From the NCBI RefSeq assembly GCF_001458195.1, contig NZ_CYPU01000008.1, positions 1 through 38,731 of the forward strand: a DNA stretch of 38,731 nt. The letters are read 5' to 3'. Below are positions 16,689 through 25,239 of this stretch, piece after piece. Numbering within the stretch: position 1 is the first letter of the stretch; every line of letters begins with the position of its first letter. Origin of the DNA: Ruegeria atlantica. Lineage in GTDB: Bacteria; Pseudomonadota; Alphaproteobacteria; Rhodobacterales; Rhodobacteraceae. Under the pieces are notes generated by a model. That model was not told the origin of the DNA, ran no database searches, and saw only the letters and a program-made list of their open reading frames with translations. The position numbers and the translations under genes were made by a program.

Positions 16689-18068
16689 TCACCTTTGTGG
16701 TATGGTACTTAGGTGATCAGTTAAGGCGCGAACCTGCTCTGGATTCACATAAAGGCGATCCAAAAGAGTGATAGTGTCAATTGTCGGCCAGTTTTGCTTC
16801 AAGTCTGCCTCCAAGGCCAAGGCCTCTGCTTGATTTCCGAGCGCCGCATTCGCTGCTGCGAGGTAAATCAAAGTGGGAGCTGAAATCGGGTCTCCGGCGC
16901 GGGTAGCGTTGTTGAGAGCGTCGATGGCTTGCTCGTATTTTCCTGCGTGGAAGCTAGCAGCGCCATAGATGCTCTTGTTTGCAAATCGTCCTAAGCCCGA
17001 TGTCCGCGGACGGTCGCTCGTCGACGCGGCGAGTGCTGCATCAAAGTCGCCAGTCGCCAGCATGACCATTGCATAGAAATCCAGGACGTTGCCGTCCTTA
17101 GGGGCAAGATCCAAGGCAATGTCTGCGTGCTCCATGGCTCGCTTTGTATCACCTTCGGCAAGGTCAACCCAGGACAGTGCCGATTGCGTCCACGAGTTGG
17201 CAGGTGACAGAACTTCGGTTTGATTGGCCAAATGTCGCGCCTCCTTGAGCAGCGCAGAACGCTGCGGACCGTCTGGTGCAAAAATCGCGAGAGCGGCCAA
17301 ACACTGGGATGCACCTGCATATCCACCAAAGTAGGATTCGTCCTTCTCGATTGCATGACGGAACATCGCCAAAGCTAATTCAAGCTGTGCCCGCTCAATC
17401 ATGGGAAAAATCAAATTCCGCGCCTGATCTGAGAGTGTCACCGCTTGAAGGCTAGACGGCGACTTCGCCAGATGTGCGCGCCTTTCTGCCTCTAGCGTGG
17501 GATCATTTGAAGTCTCGAATTGTCCGGACACGTCGGTCGTGTTTTCTCCCGTAGAACTGATCGTGACCCCCAAGCCCAAGCCGACACTAAGCGCCACGAA
17601 GATGCTTACGGCAATCTGAAATGGCCTGCTCTTCCATCTGCTATGGAGTTCTAAGCCTGTCGCAACGTCCTCAGTTTGGGCGTCCGACGAATACTTGAGT
17701 TCGAAACGAGGTACATACCCGCCGGGATCGATATGAATATGGATTGGGTCGTCTCGTCCCGGGCCGGCAAAATACTGTGCAAGCCGGCGCCTGAGACGCC
17801 CGGCGTCAACCCGAACGATGTTATGGCTGTCACCATTTTGATCCGGAGGTCTGCCGTAGACATCTTCGGCGATTGTTTTGGCGAGCGGCTTTTGTGTGGG
17901 ATCAAGAAGGTTCTGTTCCACGATGTAGTCCAGCAATTCAGAGAGCCGACTCGCGCCCGTGAAAAGTTCGCTGGACTTCACTCGATTGAGTTCTTCACGA
18001 ACTTCTTCCAACTCCAGATGCCCCGACCAATGCGGGTGCTTGTTGGCTGTAGTTTCCCTGGGACCCAT
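16689..18068 (-). CDS. membrane-tethered TPR protein with N-terminal DNA-binding-like domain
   Basis: The 459-residue protein has three parts. Residues ~20-125 (LSELLDYIVEQNL, AEDVYGRPPD, NIVRVDAGRLRRRLAQYF and a closing PGGYVPRF) match the N-terminal domain found in many TPR-type signalling proteins that resembles winged-helix or ToxR-like DNA-binding modules. A single transmembrane helix follows at ~147-170. The rest, predicted periplasmic, is TPR-like repeat (WTQSALSWVDLAEGD, AMEHADIALDLAPKDGNVLD, GKYEQAIDALNNATRAGD). This is the layout of a one-piece transmembrane regulator. It is divergent from the small-protein/sulfatase gene pair, its likely target; that link is inference. Confidence 0.72.
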   Translation of the reverse strand: MGPRETTANKHPHWSGHLELEEVREELNRVKSSELFTGASRLSELLDYIVEQNLLDPTQKPLAKTIAEDVYGRPPDQNGDSHNIVRVDAGRLRRRLAQYFAGPGRDDPIHIHIDPGGYVPRFELKYSSDAQTEDVATGLELHSRWKSRPFQIAVSIFVALSVGLGLGVTISSTGENTTDVSGQFETSNDPTLEAERRAHLAKSPSSLQAVTLSDQARNLIFPMIERAQLELALAMFRHAIEKDESYFGGYAGASQCLAALAIFAPDGPQRSALLKEARHLANQTEVLSPANSWTQSALSWVDLAEGDTKRAMEHADIALDLAPKDGNVLDFYAMVMLATGDFDAALAASTSDRPRTSGLGRFANKSIYGAASFHAGKYEQAIDALNNATRAGDPISAPTLIYLAAANAALGNQAEALALEADLKQNWPTIDTITLLDRLYVNPEQVRALTDHLSTIPQR

Positions 18069-18195
18069 GCCAGAAGACTACTGATAAACGGTCAAATTGA
18101 AAGGATTTTTACCCCTTTCTCACCGTGTGAAACTCCCACTGGCTTCAGCGGTAGGTAATGTGATCTTAGCGGGAGCGAATGGGTTCGATAGGCAA

Positions 18196-18411
18196 ATGCG
18201 AGTATTCGAGAAGCATTTTGGTGGACTTGCAGAAAAAATTCAGAAGCGCCGAAAAACGGACGCTGAGCTTGACGAGATTTGCAGAGATTTCGAACTTTTG
18301 ATGACGAGCCGGCAATACGAATCCTCTCTAGAGGATGTTTGGAACGATGCCTTCAATAGTAGCCTTGCAGGGTTGAAGAAGGAAATTTTGGCAAAGCTCG
18401 AACCCGACTGA
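18196..18411 (+). CDS. small hypothetical protein upstream of the sulfatase
   Basis: This ~71-residue acidic/basic helical protein (EKIQKRRKTDAELDEICRDF, LEDVWNDAFNSSLAGLKKEI) has the composition of a real small soluble protein and no membrane segment. I start it at the ATG at 18196; the frame stays open upstream to 18097, and a GTG near 18163 is another option. It lies 104 bases before the sulfatase gene on the same strand and may share its promoter. I do not recognise the family. Confidence 0.5.
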   Translation: MRVFEKHFGGLAEKIQKRRKTDAELDEICRDFELLMTSRQYESSLEDVWNDAFNSSLAGLKKEILAKLEPD

Positions 18412-18515
18412 GCAAAGCCGGACAATCGGAACAACACACAAGAGAGTTTGGACCGCCCGGGTGATTTTCAGGCTCCACGAACACCGTTTCACAATGCAAT
18501 ATATGAGGAGCCAAA

Positions 18516-20210
18516 ATGCGAAGTCTAAATCAATTCCTAGTACCGGTTTGCGGGGTCGCTCTTGTCTTGTCGACAACCATAGCTCAGGCTCAAGAAGACT
18601 CGATCATTCGAGACGCCGAGTATCGAATTCTGGAACGTCAGCACGGAGATCGCTGGGCAGTTGAAGACAAAGACATCGACGTCAAGCTGGCGGAGTTCCG
18701 AGATAAGAACGGCGGCAAGCCCCCAAACATACTGTACATTCTGCTGGATGACGTAGGGTTTGGCGAAGTCGGAATGCCAGATCTGGACGTGGTACGTGGA
18801 TACTCGACACCAAACATAACGGACTTCGCAAACCAAGGTATGTCCATGATGCGGATGTATACCGAACCGTCTTGCACACCCACTCGAGTCGCCATGTTGA
18901 CCGGGCGACACCCGGTCCGGACCGGTTTCGATGAGGCCAAAGCGGTGCCTGAGGGCGAAGGTTTGGCGGACCGCGAAGTGACCTTGGCCGAAGTGCTGAG
19001 CGAAAATGGCTACGCAACGGCCCATATCGGCAAGTGGCACATGGGTGACATCGAACAAAGCTATGCGATCAACCAAGGTTTCGACTATGCCGAACACCCG
19101 ATTCACCAACAGGCGCAACTTGCCTTGATGAATTCGACGGCTTTGAACGAAGGACATGTTGATGGTGTCGATCTGAGACTTCGTTCGACCGATCTGATGC
19201 TAGATGACACATTCCGCATCGACCCTTATGCAATGGTCTATGGAACCGTCGGTGAAAAAGGTGGAGCGATACGAGAGGTCCACATGGAGCCGGGGCAGAA
19301 GTTCTCGCAGGACGACTATGTTGCCATGGGGCAGCGCTACAAGCAGAGCACTCTAGATCAACTGGAAAATCTCGCCAAAGGGGACAAGCCGTTCTTTTTG
19401 CAGTACTGGCCGCTGTTCCCGATCAGCTTTACAAGGACTGATATCGAACAAGCGCAAACTCTGAACGGTGGGCCGGTCGCAGAAGCTATCGTTAAAGTCG
19501 ATGGATACATCGGTGAAATCCTGTCTCGGGTCGAAGAACTGGGAATAGCAGACAATACGATCATCGTGATCATGGGAGACAATGGCCCGTTCATGGAGTT
19601 CGTCGACAAGAGCGGCCAGTCCGACCGGATCTATCGTGGCGGAAAGACCGAGCATCTGGAGGGTGGCGTTCGTGTCAGTGCTTTTGTCCGCTGGCCCGGG
19701 ATGATTGAGGAAGGGACACGTGTAAAAGATATCACTCATGTTTCTGATCTTTTCACCACCTTCGCGCGGCTGGGTGACGGCGAGGCGAGCATCCCACGCG
19801 ACCGGATTATCGACGGGGTCGATCAAACCGCGCTTTGGCTTCTAGGGGAAACGCATGGGCGTCGAGATTTTGTTTTTGTCTACGAAGGGTTTGTGCTGAG
19901 ATCGCTGGTCAAGCAGCAGTACAAGATGCATTTGCCACCTCCAGGCGGAAATCCCATCCTTGCTGCCATGTATGACCTCTACAAGAACCCGCGTGAGGAT
20001 CGGCCGCAGGATTCCATTCGTATTGGCGTAGGTTTCGGCGCCAATTTCAGTCTGATGGCCCAACGCCATCTTGCCATGAAAGAGCTTTATCCTGACATGC
20101 CTCCCGGGCATGGGCCACTATATGGCGGAATTGAAAACCTTCGGCCTGAAACAAAGGAACTCGTGGACAACATCCTGTTTGCTCAAGGACTCACTAGAAA
20201 GTCGGATTAA
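18516..20210 (+). CDS. exported arylsulfatase, cysteine type
   Basis: This 564-residue type I sulfatase hydrolyses sulfate esters. A Sec signal peptide ends at AQA (residue ~25). The active site includes NILYILLDDVGFGE with the metal aspartates, PSCTPTRVAMLTGRHP, in which the Cys of C-T-P-T-R becomes formylglycine, GKWHMGD, and MGDNGPF with the later metal Asp/Asn pair. All key residues are present. GAGGAG lies just before the ATG. Activity needs a formylglycine-generating enzyme, and none is encoded in this window. The position after a divergent transmembrane regulator and before an outer-membrane protein suggests scavenging of a sulfated compound in the periplasm. The subfamily is distinct from polysaccharide sulfatases in polysaccharide-utilisation loci, but the substrate is unknown. 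Confidence 0.9.
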   Translation: MRSLNQFLVPVCGVALVLSTTIAQAQEDSIIRDAEYRILERQHGDRWAVEDKDIDVKLAEFRDKNGGKPPNILYILLDDVGFGEVGMPDLDVVRGYSTPNITDFANQGMSMMRMYTEPSCTPTRVAMLTGRHPVRTGFDEAKAVPEGEGLADREVTLAEVLSENGYATAHIGKWHMGDIEQSYAINQGFDYAEHPIHQQAQLALMNSTALNEGHVDGVDLRLRSTDLMLDDTFRIDPYAMVYGTVGEKGGAIREVHMEPGQKFSQDDYVAMGQRYKQSTLDQLENLAKGDKPFFLQYWPLFPISFTRTDIEQAQTLNGGPVAEAIVKVDGYIGEILSRVEELGIADNTIIVIMGDNGPFMEFVDKSGQSDRIYRGGKTEHLEGGVRVSAFVRWPGMIEEGTRVKDITHVSDLFTTFARLGDGEASIPRDRIIDGVDQTALWLLGETHGRRDFVFVYEGFVLRSLVKQQYKMHLPPPGGNPILAAMYDLYKNPREDRPQDSIRIGVGFGANFSLMAQRHLAMKELYPDMPPGHGPLYGGIENLRPETKELVDNILFAQGLTRKSD

Positions 20211-20229
20211 GAGGCCCCCGATCAAGTGT

Positions 20230-20258
20230 CCTGACCGGCACAGTCCGGTCAGGTTTTT
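20230..20258 (+). terminator. Rho-independent terminator after the sulfatase
   Basis: A perfect nine-base stem (CCTGACCGG / CCGGTCAGG) around a six-base loop is followed directly by TTTTTC. It begins 20 bases past the sulfatase stop codon and separates it from the barrel protein gene. Confidence 0.88.
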
Positions 20259-20290
20259 CTAGAACTTGCGCGATTGAAGGACCGAACGCG

Positions 20291-21106
20291 ATGAAACTTG
20301 CTTTCTTTTTCTCCCCGAAAACTCTGGCTCTTATCGCCGCTGTTTTCGGCGTAGTGTTACCCTCGGTCACAAAGGCCGAACCCGTGGCCCTCTCAACTTC
20401 TGAAGACTGGCGACATGGCGTGACTGTCTACGGATTTCTTCCACAATCGCTGACCGGGACGTCGACTATTGCTGATACCAGCGTTGATCTTGATTTCGAT
20501 TTTCAAGACGCGCTGGAACTCTTAGACTTCGGTATCTCGGCACAATACGAAGGTTGGACGGGGAACTGGGGTTTCATAGTCGATGCAAACTACGCAAAGC
20601 TAGGGACCGAACAATCCATCCCGCTTCCGGCTGGGAACATTGACGTTGACCTCGATGTTAAGCAATCGTGGATCGGATTTTTGGGCGGTTACAAAGTTGC
20701 AAATGGGGTTTATGGCAACAATGGCCACCGATACTCTGTCGATCTACAAGCTGGGCTTCGCTACAATGAACTGAAGCAGGAGGCAGACGTTTCCACTATA
20801 GGGCCAAGTGTTACCCTTGGCGGGACTGAAACATGGACCGAGGTGGTTGTTGGCGCTCGTGGCACGTGGGAGCTCTCGGACCGCTGGTTCTTGGTTGCTG
20901 CGGCTGACGCAGGCCTTGGTGGCGAAAATGTCAATTCCCACTGGCGTGTTTCGCTGGGCTTCGCCTATCAAGCTTGGGAAAAAACCTCTATTCGTTTCGG
21001 ATGGCGGCACTACCAAATCGACTATGAGACTGAACGGTCCGATGGGACATTCGCCTATGACGTCATGCAAACAGGACCACTGGTTGGTGCAACCTTCTCT
21101 TTCTGA
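20291..21106 (+). CDS. outer-membrane beta-barrel protein
   Basis: The 271-residue protein starts with a Sec signal (charged MKLAFFFSPKT, hydrophobic core, likely cleavage after TKA at residue ~29). The rest alternates polar and hydrophobic residues in strands typical of a barrel: DWRHGVTVYGFLP, WGFIVDANYAKL, SVDLQAGLRYNEL, TSIRFGWRHYQIDYET. It ends in GATFSF, a terminal phenylalanine strand recognised by the BAM machinery. It follows the sulfatase terminator, so any co-expression would be by read-through or its own promoter. It could be a channel or a structural outer-membrane protein; no specific family is recognised. Confidence 0.78.
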   Translation: MKLAFFFSPKTLALIAAVFGVVLPSVTKAEPVALSTSEDWRHGVTVYGFLPQSLTGTSTIADTSVDLDFDFQDALELLDFGISAQYEGWTGNWGFIVDANYAKLGTEQSIPLPAGNIDVDLDVKQSWIGFLGGYKVANGVYGNNGHRYSVDLQAGLRYNELKQEADVSTIGPSVTLGGTETWTEVVVGARGTWELSDRWFLVAAADAGLGGENVNSHWRVSLGFAYQAWEKTSIRFGWRHYQIDYETERSDGTFAYDVMQTGPLVGATFSF

Positions 21107-21120
21107 CTACGAGCGTGTCC

Positions 21121-21159
21121 TAAAGAAAAAACCACGTCCTTGTGATTGTCATTCGTGGT
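21121..21159 (-). terminator. terminator for the minus-strand nuclease-like membrane protein gene
   Basis: On the minus strand ACCACG pairs with CGTGGT across a 17-base loop and is followed by TTTTTT-CTTT. It lies about 130 bases past the end of the gene at 21291-22391. The long loop makes it a moderate rather than strong terminator. Confidence 0.55.
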
Positions 21160-21290
21160 CTTCGTTCATTGGTACGGTCGAACTTGCGTTGAGTGGCTGC
21201 TTTGTCCGCAACCCGGTCGTTAAAGCACCTCGCATCGAACGGCTGCTTTTGGTCGTTTTATGGGTCCAGAGCCTAGAAGAGGTGGATCGC

Positions 21291-22391
21291 TTAGATTATC
21301 AGCTCTGTAATTCCAGCGATTAGGCCCGCTTGCATACTGCGTTTAACGGCAGCTTTGCGGGTATCATCACTCATTGTGTCGCCCTTCAGAAGCACCCGCA
21401 CGTTTCTGGCCAGTGATACAAGCCCAGCAAAAGCGATAGCCTCCAGAAATTCTGGCTCTGTATCTGAGGTCAGTTTTTCAGTAGCGCTGTCGAAATCGCG
21501 AGAAAGCTGTTCATTGGAAATTCCAGTGGAGGCAAAACCGTGTTCGTCGGCTACCTCAGATGTCGTCATTGCTGGCGTGTCTTCGTACTTTGCAAAATGT
21601 GCTTCAACGTAGGCTCCATAAGAGGTGGCCTTAAGCTGGAACTCTCTTACTTCGCCTGTTTCCATGTTGACGATTTGAACGTCTGCGCCGGGATGGTTTG
21701 TTGCCTCAAACAATTCGACGCGGAACTCGTCTCCATCGCTGTTTTCGGCTCTTGCGAATTGCAGCTCATGCGCAATGCCTTTCACGTTGTTTTTGAAGCC
21801 CTGCAGTTGGGCCGGTGAGAACGCCTGAACGTGTTCTGCGATCTCTTCGTTGGTCATGCCAGACAATTCGGTGGATGACCGACGTATGGCATCCAGCATG
21901 TCTTGTTCCTCCAAAGTAAATTCATGTGGACCATCAGACAAAAGATTGAAAATGAGCGCTGAGCCGACACCAACTATGAGCGGCTCTGCCAGTGTTGACT
22001 TATGTTTAGCAAAGCCGCGAACAAAGCTCAATTCAGTGAAAGCGTTGCGGTACCACCGGCGCTGCATGATTGGCCATTCTTGTGAGTCCAAGAGTACTTC
22101 AGAGGCTTTCTCCACGAGCGGGGCAAGCGCGTCTTCGTTTAGGGCAGCTGCCTCCTTAGCGCCGAGGTCCAACTCTCCTTTTTCCGCCTGTCGCAGCCCG
22201 ATGGCCAATGCGCTACATGCATCGACCAGTTGCTTTTCGGATTGGGACAATTCGTCGAGATTGCGCGTTTGGCCCAGAAGGTACTTGTTGGTGAGTGGCC
22301 TGACCACAAAGGGTGCAGCAACTGCGCCCGCAATCGCAGCGCCACTAATAACCACCGTTCCCATCGCTACAGTGCCACCAATCCACGCCAA
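21291..22391 (-). CDS. membrane protein with a nuclease-like E/D/QxK signature, unknown family
   Basis: This ~366-residue protein begins with a glycine/alanine-rich membrane helix (VAMGTVVISGAAIAGAVAAP), has a second hydrophobic segment near residues 138-152 and another at the C-terminus. Between them, about residues 205-275, sits a soluble domain with GIAHELQFARAE, then NHPGADVQIVN, then REFQLKATSYGAYVE. The spacing of Glu, Asp and Gln-x-Lys resembles the core of PD-(D/E)XK-fold nucleases. That assignment is inference. The start is unsure: the TTG at 22391 has no clear ribosome site, and the ATG at 22364 has GGTGG about ten bases upstream. It has a different orientation from its neighbours and stands next to IS debris. 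Confidence 0.62.
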   Translation of the reverse strand: MAWIGGTVAMGTVVISGAAIAGAVAAPFVVRPLTNKYLLGQTRNLDELSQSEKQLVDACSALAIGLRQAEKGELDLGAKEAAALNEDALAPLVEKASEVLLDSQEWPIMQRRWYRNAFTELSFVRGFAKHKSTLAEPLIVGVGSALIFNLLSDGPHEFTLEEQDMLDAIRRSSTELSGMTNEEIAEHVQAFSPAQLQGFKNNVKGIAHELQFARAENSDGDEFRVELFEATNHPGADVQIVNMETGEVREFQLKATSYGAYVEAHFAKYEDTPAMTTSEVADEHGFASTGISNEQLSRDFDSATEKLTSDTEPEFLEAIAFAGLVSLARNVRVLLKGDTMSDDTRKAAVKRSMQAGLIAGITELII

Positions 22392-22499
22392 TGCGCTCAG
22401 TGCACAGCCAGGAACATCTCGACGCAGTTGCTCGTGAACTCAACGAGCGGCCGAGAAAAACGTTGCATTACTTCTCACCAGCAGAGACGTTCCATGAAT

Positions 22500-22519
22500 G
22501 TGTTGCGGCGATCGGTTGA
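22500..22519. repeat. IS30-type terminal sequence, isolated copy
   Basis: This 20-base stretch differs by a single base from 25240-25259, which lies at the end of an IS30-like transposase fragment, and is in the same orientation. It is probably a scar of an IS30-family end. Confidence 0.5.
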
Positions 22520-22544
22520 AACGGCAGAACAAAGCCGTCATTCT

Positions 22545-23048
22545 CTATTCCGCTAAAATTTCAACGAGTTGAATGCGTTCTCCGTCAGGACCAAAAACGA
22601 ACCCGCTCCTCACGTTTAGGCTGCCAATGCGTATATGAGAGATTGGGATTGCTAATTTAGCTCCGGCCTCAATCGCGCGAGCAATGGTTAGCTCAACGTC
22701 ATCTACACGGATCGCGAAGTGATTAATTGGTTCTTGAACCTCTCGGTAGTTTTCCGGGTTTCCGCTTTCTATGAACTCAAGATGTGTCCCGTTGACATCC
22801 CTCATGTATACGCCCTTGTGTGGAATGGTTTTGTAATCAACGCCATCTTCGCTCACCTCCATTTCGTTCCAACTCATAACCACTTCAAACCCGAAAACGC
22901 TTGTGTAGAACTTCTGGGATGCCTCGACATCGCTGACGTAGTTGCCGATGTCGTACACGGCATTTTGCGAGGATGCGGCTGAACCAATCATAAGAAGAAT
23001 GATAGCGACAAAGTTCCTAGCGAAGCTGAAGTCGCGAGATGAATACAT
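22545..23048 (-). CDS. exported VOC-family (glyoxalase-like) protein
   Basis: The 167-residue protein starts with a hydrophobic signal sequence (FARNFVAIILLMIGSAASS) and continues as a single vicinal-oxygen-chelate domain: YDIGNYVSDVEASQKFYTSV, FGFEVV, GTHLEFIESG, INHFAIRVDDVE and GFVFGPDGERIQLVEI. The metal-ligand positions of the fold (the early strand, HLEF, NHFAIRV and IQLVEI) are mostly filled by the expected residue types. Most VOC proteins are cytoplasmic; an exported one suggests a periplasmic dioxygenase, lyase or binding role. The ATG at 23048 has AGGTAGG upstream. The gene stands alone between IS30-type repeats. Confidence 0.78.
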   Translation of the reverse strand: MYSSRDFSFARNFVAIILLMIGSAASSQNAVYDIGNYVSDVEASQKFYTSVFGFEVVMSWNEMEVSEDGVDYKTIPHKGVYMRDVNGTHLEFIESGNPENYREVQEPINHFAIRVDDVELTIARAIEAGAKLAIPISHIRIGSLNVRSGFVFGPDGERIQLVEILAE

Positions 23049-23530
23049 ATATTTGCCTACCTGTGTTTGAGCTTGTCCTAGGCTGCTGCACGGTGCTCAA
23101 ATTGTAAATAATTGACCGCTGCTTTGGGCTCAGAACAGCCATTCGCTGCGAGGTGCATGAGCGTCAGCTTTGGGCGTTTGCAGTCATTCGTTTTCTTTGG
23201 CCGACTGTCCGAGTTGCGGACAAACCCGCCGGTCAGCAGGCTCAGCTAGCCGACCGCTAACTGCTCAATCCCGCCGTTGAGCCACTCGAAACACTTCGCA
23301 GTTGCTACGGCCCTCGTACAACTGGAAGCTGCCATCCGTGGTCGGTGCGGCGATTGGCCGTGAGAGCCCGAACCGGCTACTTCGTAAAGATTGCATTGTT
23401 CGCGTGGGTCGAGGAGGATTGCAAGCCCAACCGTCTTCTGACCATTCCTTGGAGGTAGTTATGAAAAAGATAAGGCCAGTTGCGTTTTTCAAGCTATACC
23501 TGAGGCGAACAGAAACGCCGGGGGCAAAAC
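23049..23530. other. 482-bp gap with dispersed intergenic repeat
   Basis: No convincing gene is seen; open frames here (for example minus 23265-23579) look like chance. Bases 23122-23149 are imperfectly repeated at 31760-31787 (23 of 28 identical), and the surrounding text shares words such as tgcggac and cattcgctgcg with other gaps. The plus-strand promoter of the membrane protein at 23531 should lie in the last ~100 bases. Confidence 0.5.
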
Positions 23531-24079
23531 ATGACTGATGCGATGAACACAATGGAAATTGGTAGTACTTCAACGTCAATAGAACTTGGGTCGAAGTTTA
23601 TCCAATGGGGTCTGGGGCTATTTGTTCTAGGGTTTCTGGCGGGGTTCATCCCGATTCTCCACTACATTCACGGCGCAGTCGCTGGAGACATTGGTCATGC
23701 CTTTATGAAGAACATGACCCTGTGGTGGGGTTGTCCTGCGGTTCTGATGGAATATGCCTTGAAAACCGGTGGCCTCGGAATGGCCGTCATTGGGCTCTGC
23801 TATCGCGTACTGCCTCGCGCAGATACTTCAGCGCCAATCTCTGGAACCGAAAGTAAGGCACCCATGATATGTGTTGTTGGTCTTGTCGGTGCGGCAATTT
23901 ATGCGGGAGTAGGCTACGTCGTTTGCAACATGATCTGGCCCAACTTCTATTTTGCCCATAACGAGACGGGCAAGGATGTGTGGCTTACTGGGCAACTTGT
24001 CGGAATAGCGGTCTATGTGTACGGAATTTATTTCGCTTTCCGGGCGGTCACACGGGACCATGCTTCAACCGCGAGTTAA
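23531..24079 (+). CDS. four-helix inner-membrane protein, unknown function
   Basis: This 182-residue protein has four predicted membrane helices (about residues 25-47, 68-90, 110-133 and 150-170). Distinctive loops include GFIPILHYIHGAVAGDIGHAF and NMTLWWGCPAVLMEYALKTG, with several histidines and tryptophans near membrane edges. GGGGGC upstream of the ATG is a plausible ribosome site. I do not recognise the family; conserved-looking His residues in the first loop could suggest metal or haem contact, but that is speculative. Confidence 0.7.
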   Translation: MTDAMNTMEIGSTSTSIELGSKFIQWGLGLFVLGFLAGFIPILHYIHGAVAGDIGHAFMKNMTLWWGCPAVLMEYALKTGGLGMAVIGLCYRVLPRADTSAPISGTESKAPMICVVGLVGAAIYAGVGYVVCNMIWPNFYFAHNETGKDVWLTGQLVGIAVYVYGIYFAFRAVTRDHASTAS

Positions 24080-24261
24080 AGAGCATACGGTCTTCAGAAA
24101 GTCACTTCGCGACCTTCTGATTTTCGTTACAAGTGGTCAACACGCAGAGACCTTGTCCGTCCGATCTGTCGGCAAAGCGCCAGTTCGTGCTCGGCGCAGC
24201 ATTCGGCAAAGAGGGCTCCGAGCAGACGTTCGTCGGAAGCTGCTATTAAAGCGTCCCGCTT

Positions 24262-25067
24262 TTAACCTGCGACATATCCGGCAGCCGTGAAGTAATTCCA
24301 GCACTCGTCGGGTGAGTAGAGATCGCAGATTTCGGCGATTGCGTTGAACATGTCGGTGAAGGTGCGTGCGCCGATCCGTCGCAGGTGTGCTTTGAGCTTG
24401 GAGAATGTCATTTCGATAGAGTTGAGATCGGGACTGTAGGGCGGCAGGAACAAGAACCAGCATCCTGCCCTGCGCATCGCCTTTTCCGCTTCGGCGTTTT
24501 TGTGTGTCGCGAGATTGTCCAGAATGACCACGGTTCCGGGTGAGAGTTCCGGCACCAACACCTTTTCAACGTAAGCGGCGAAGGCCGCGCCATCCATGGC
24601 CCCTTTGATCACCCAGGGGGCGATCATCGTCTCAGCACTCAGTCCGGCTATAAAGGTCTGGGTGCCCCATGAGCCAAACGGGGCGTCCATGATCAGGCGT
24701 TTTCCGCAAGGGGCCCATCCTCGCTGCCGCGTCAGGTTCGTCTTCACGGATGTTTCATCCACTGCCCGGCAGTCGCCGCTTGCGGCGATGAGAGGGAATA
24801 AAGACAACGCGCTCCGGGTGCTTCGACACGGCTGGAATGCGGTGCTTGAACCAGTCTTTGCGCTGTCGCTTTACCTTGGCGCGGCGGCGTTCGGTGGCAA
24901 CCAGTGACTTTTTTTATACGTGTAGCCCAACTTGCGAAGGAACTTGCCGATGGCGTTGGGGTGCGCCCGAACGCGCGTTGCGTCAAACAAGGCTGCACTC
25001 AGCTCAGGCATCGTGATATCACCATCTTGCTCGATGAGTTCAGCAAAGAGTCCCAGATACCACCCGT
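24262..25067 (-). pseudogene. IS630-family transposase, 5'-truncated and interrupted
   Basis: The minus strand carries the IS630 pattern in two frames. The first reads GDITMPELSAALFDATRVR and HPNAIGKFLRKLGYTYKK; at an A7G run (24908-24915) the -1 frame continues LVATERRRAKVKRQ, HRIPAVSKHPERVVFI. The DDE core follows with DETSVKTNLTRQRG, ILDNLATHKN and PPYSPDLNSIEMTFSKLKA. The A7G shift is probably the element's normal programmed frameshift. The true lesions are a 37-base insertion between FI and DETSV and the loss of the 5' end, where IS30 sequence is joined. It cannot make an intact transposase. Confidence 0.82.
24760..24796. other. 37-bp palindrome-rich insertion inside the IS630 transposase gene
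   Basis: This segment splits the family-conserved FIDETSV codons and shifts the frame (37 is not a multiple of three). It consists of two adjacent perfect hairpins, ACTGCC-C-GGCAGT and CGCCGC-TT-GCGGCG, followed by ATGAGAGGG. It looks like a small inserted palindromic element. The claim that it is inserted rests on the remembered family sequence. Confidence 0.5.
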
Positions 25068-25208
25068 TCTCGCAAGCAGGGGATAGATCGACGACGAGCC
25101 TCGATCAAACAACCGACCGATCGAGCTCATCGACTCTCCGCGCTGCCAGCGATCCCAAATCTCTGCCTTCTGTTTCTCCGTAAAATAAATCCGACGACGA
25201 TAAGCCAT
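25068..25208 (-). pseudogene. IS30-family transposase, N-terminal fragment
   Basis: From the ATG at 25208 the minus strand encodes MAYRRRIYFTEKQKAEIWDR, then GESMSSIGRLFDRGSSSI and LLARTGGI, the helix-turn-helix start of an IS30-type transposase. After GGTATC the sequence changes to the IS630 element in a different frame, so about 47 codons survive. The IS end probably lies near 25259. Confidence 0.7.
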
Positions 25209-25239
25209 ACCAACACTCCATCCTTGCTTCCAAAGTGAA

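Noticed and set aside
18099..18119. Short inverted repeat GAAAGG/CCTTTC upstream of the sulfatase locus
   Set aside because: Six-base arms in a GC-poor stretch are expected by chance; nothing else supports an operator.
24246..24265. Palindrome at the 3' end of the IS630 fragment as a terminator
   Set aside because: It overlaps the transposase stop codon and lies where the IS terminal repeat is expected; no U-tract follows.
24744..24998. 84-codon minus-strand frame in the IS630 region
   Set aside because: It is the third, non-family frame; the two adjoining frames carry the transposase motifs.
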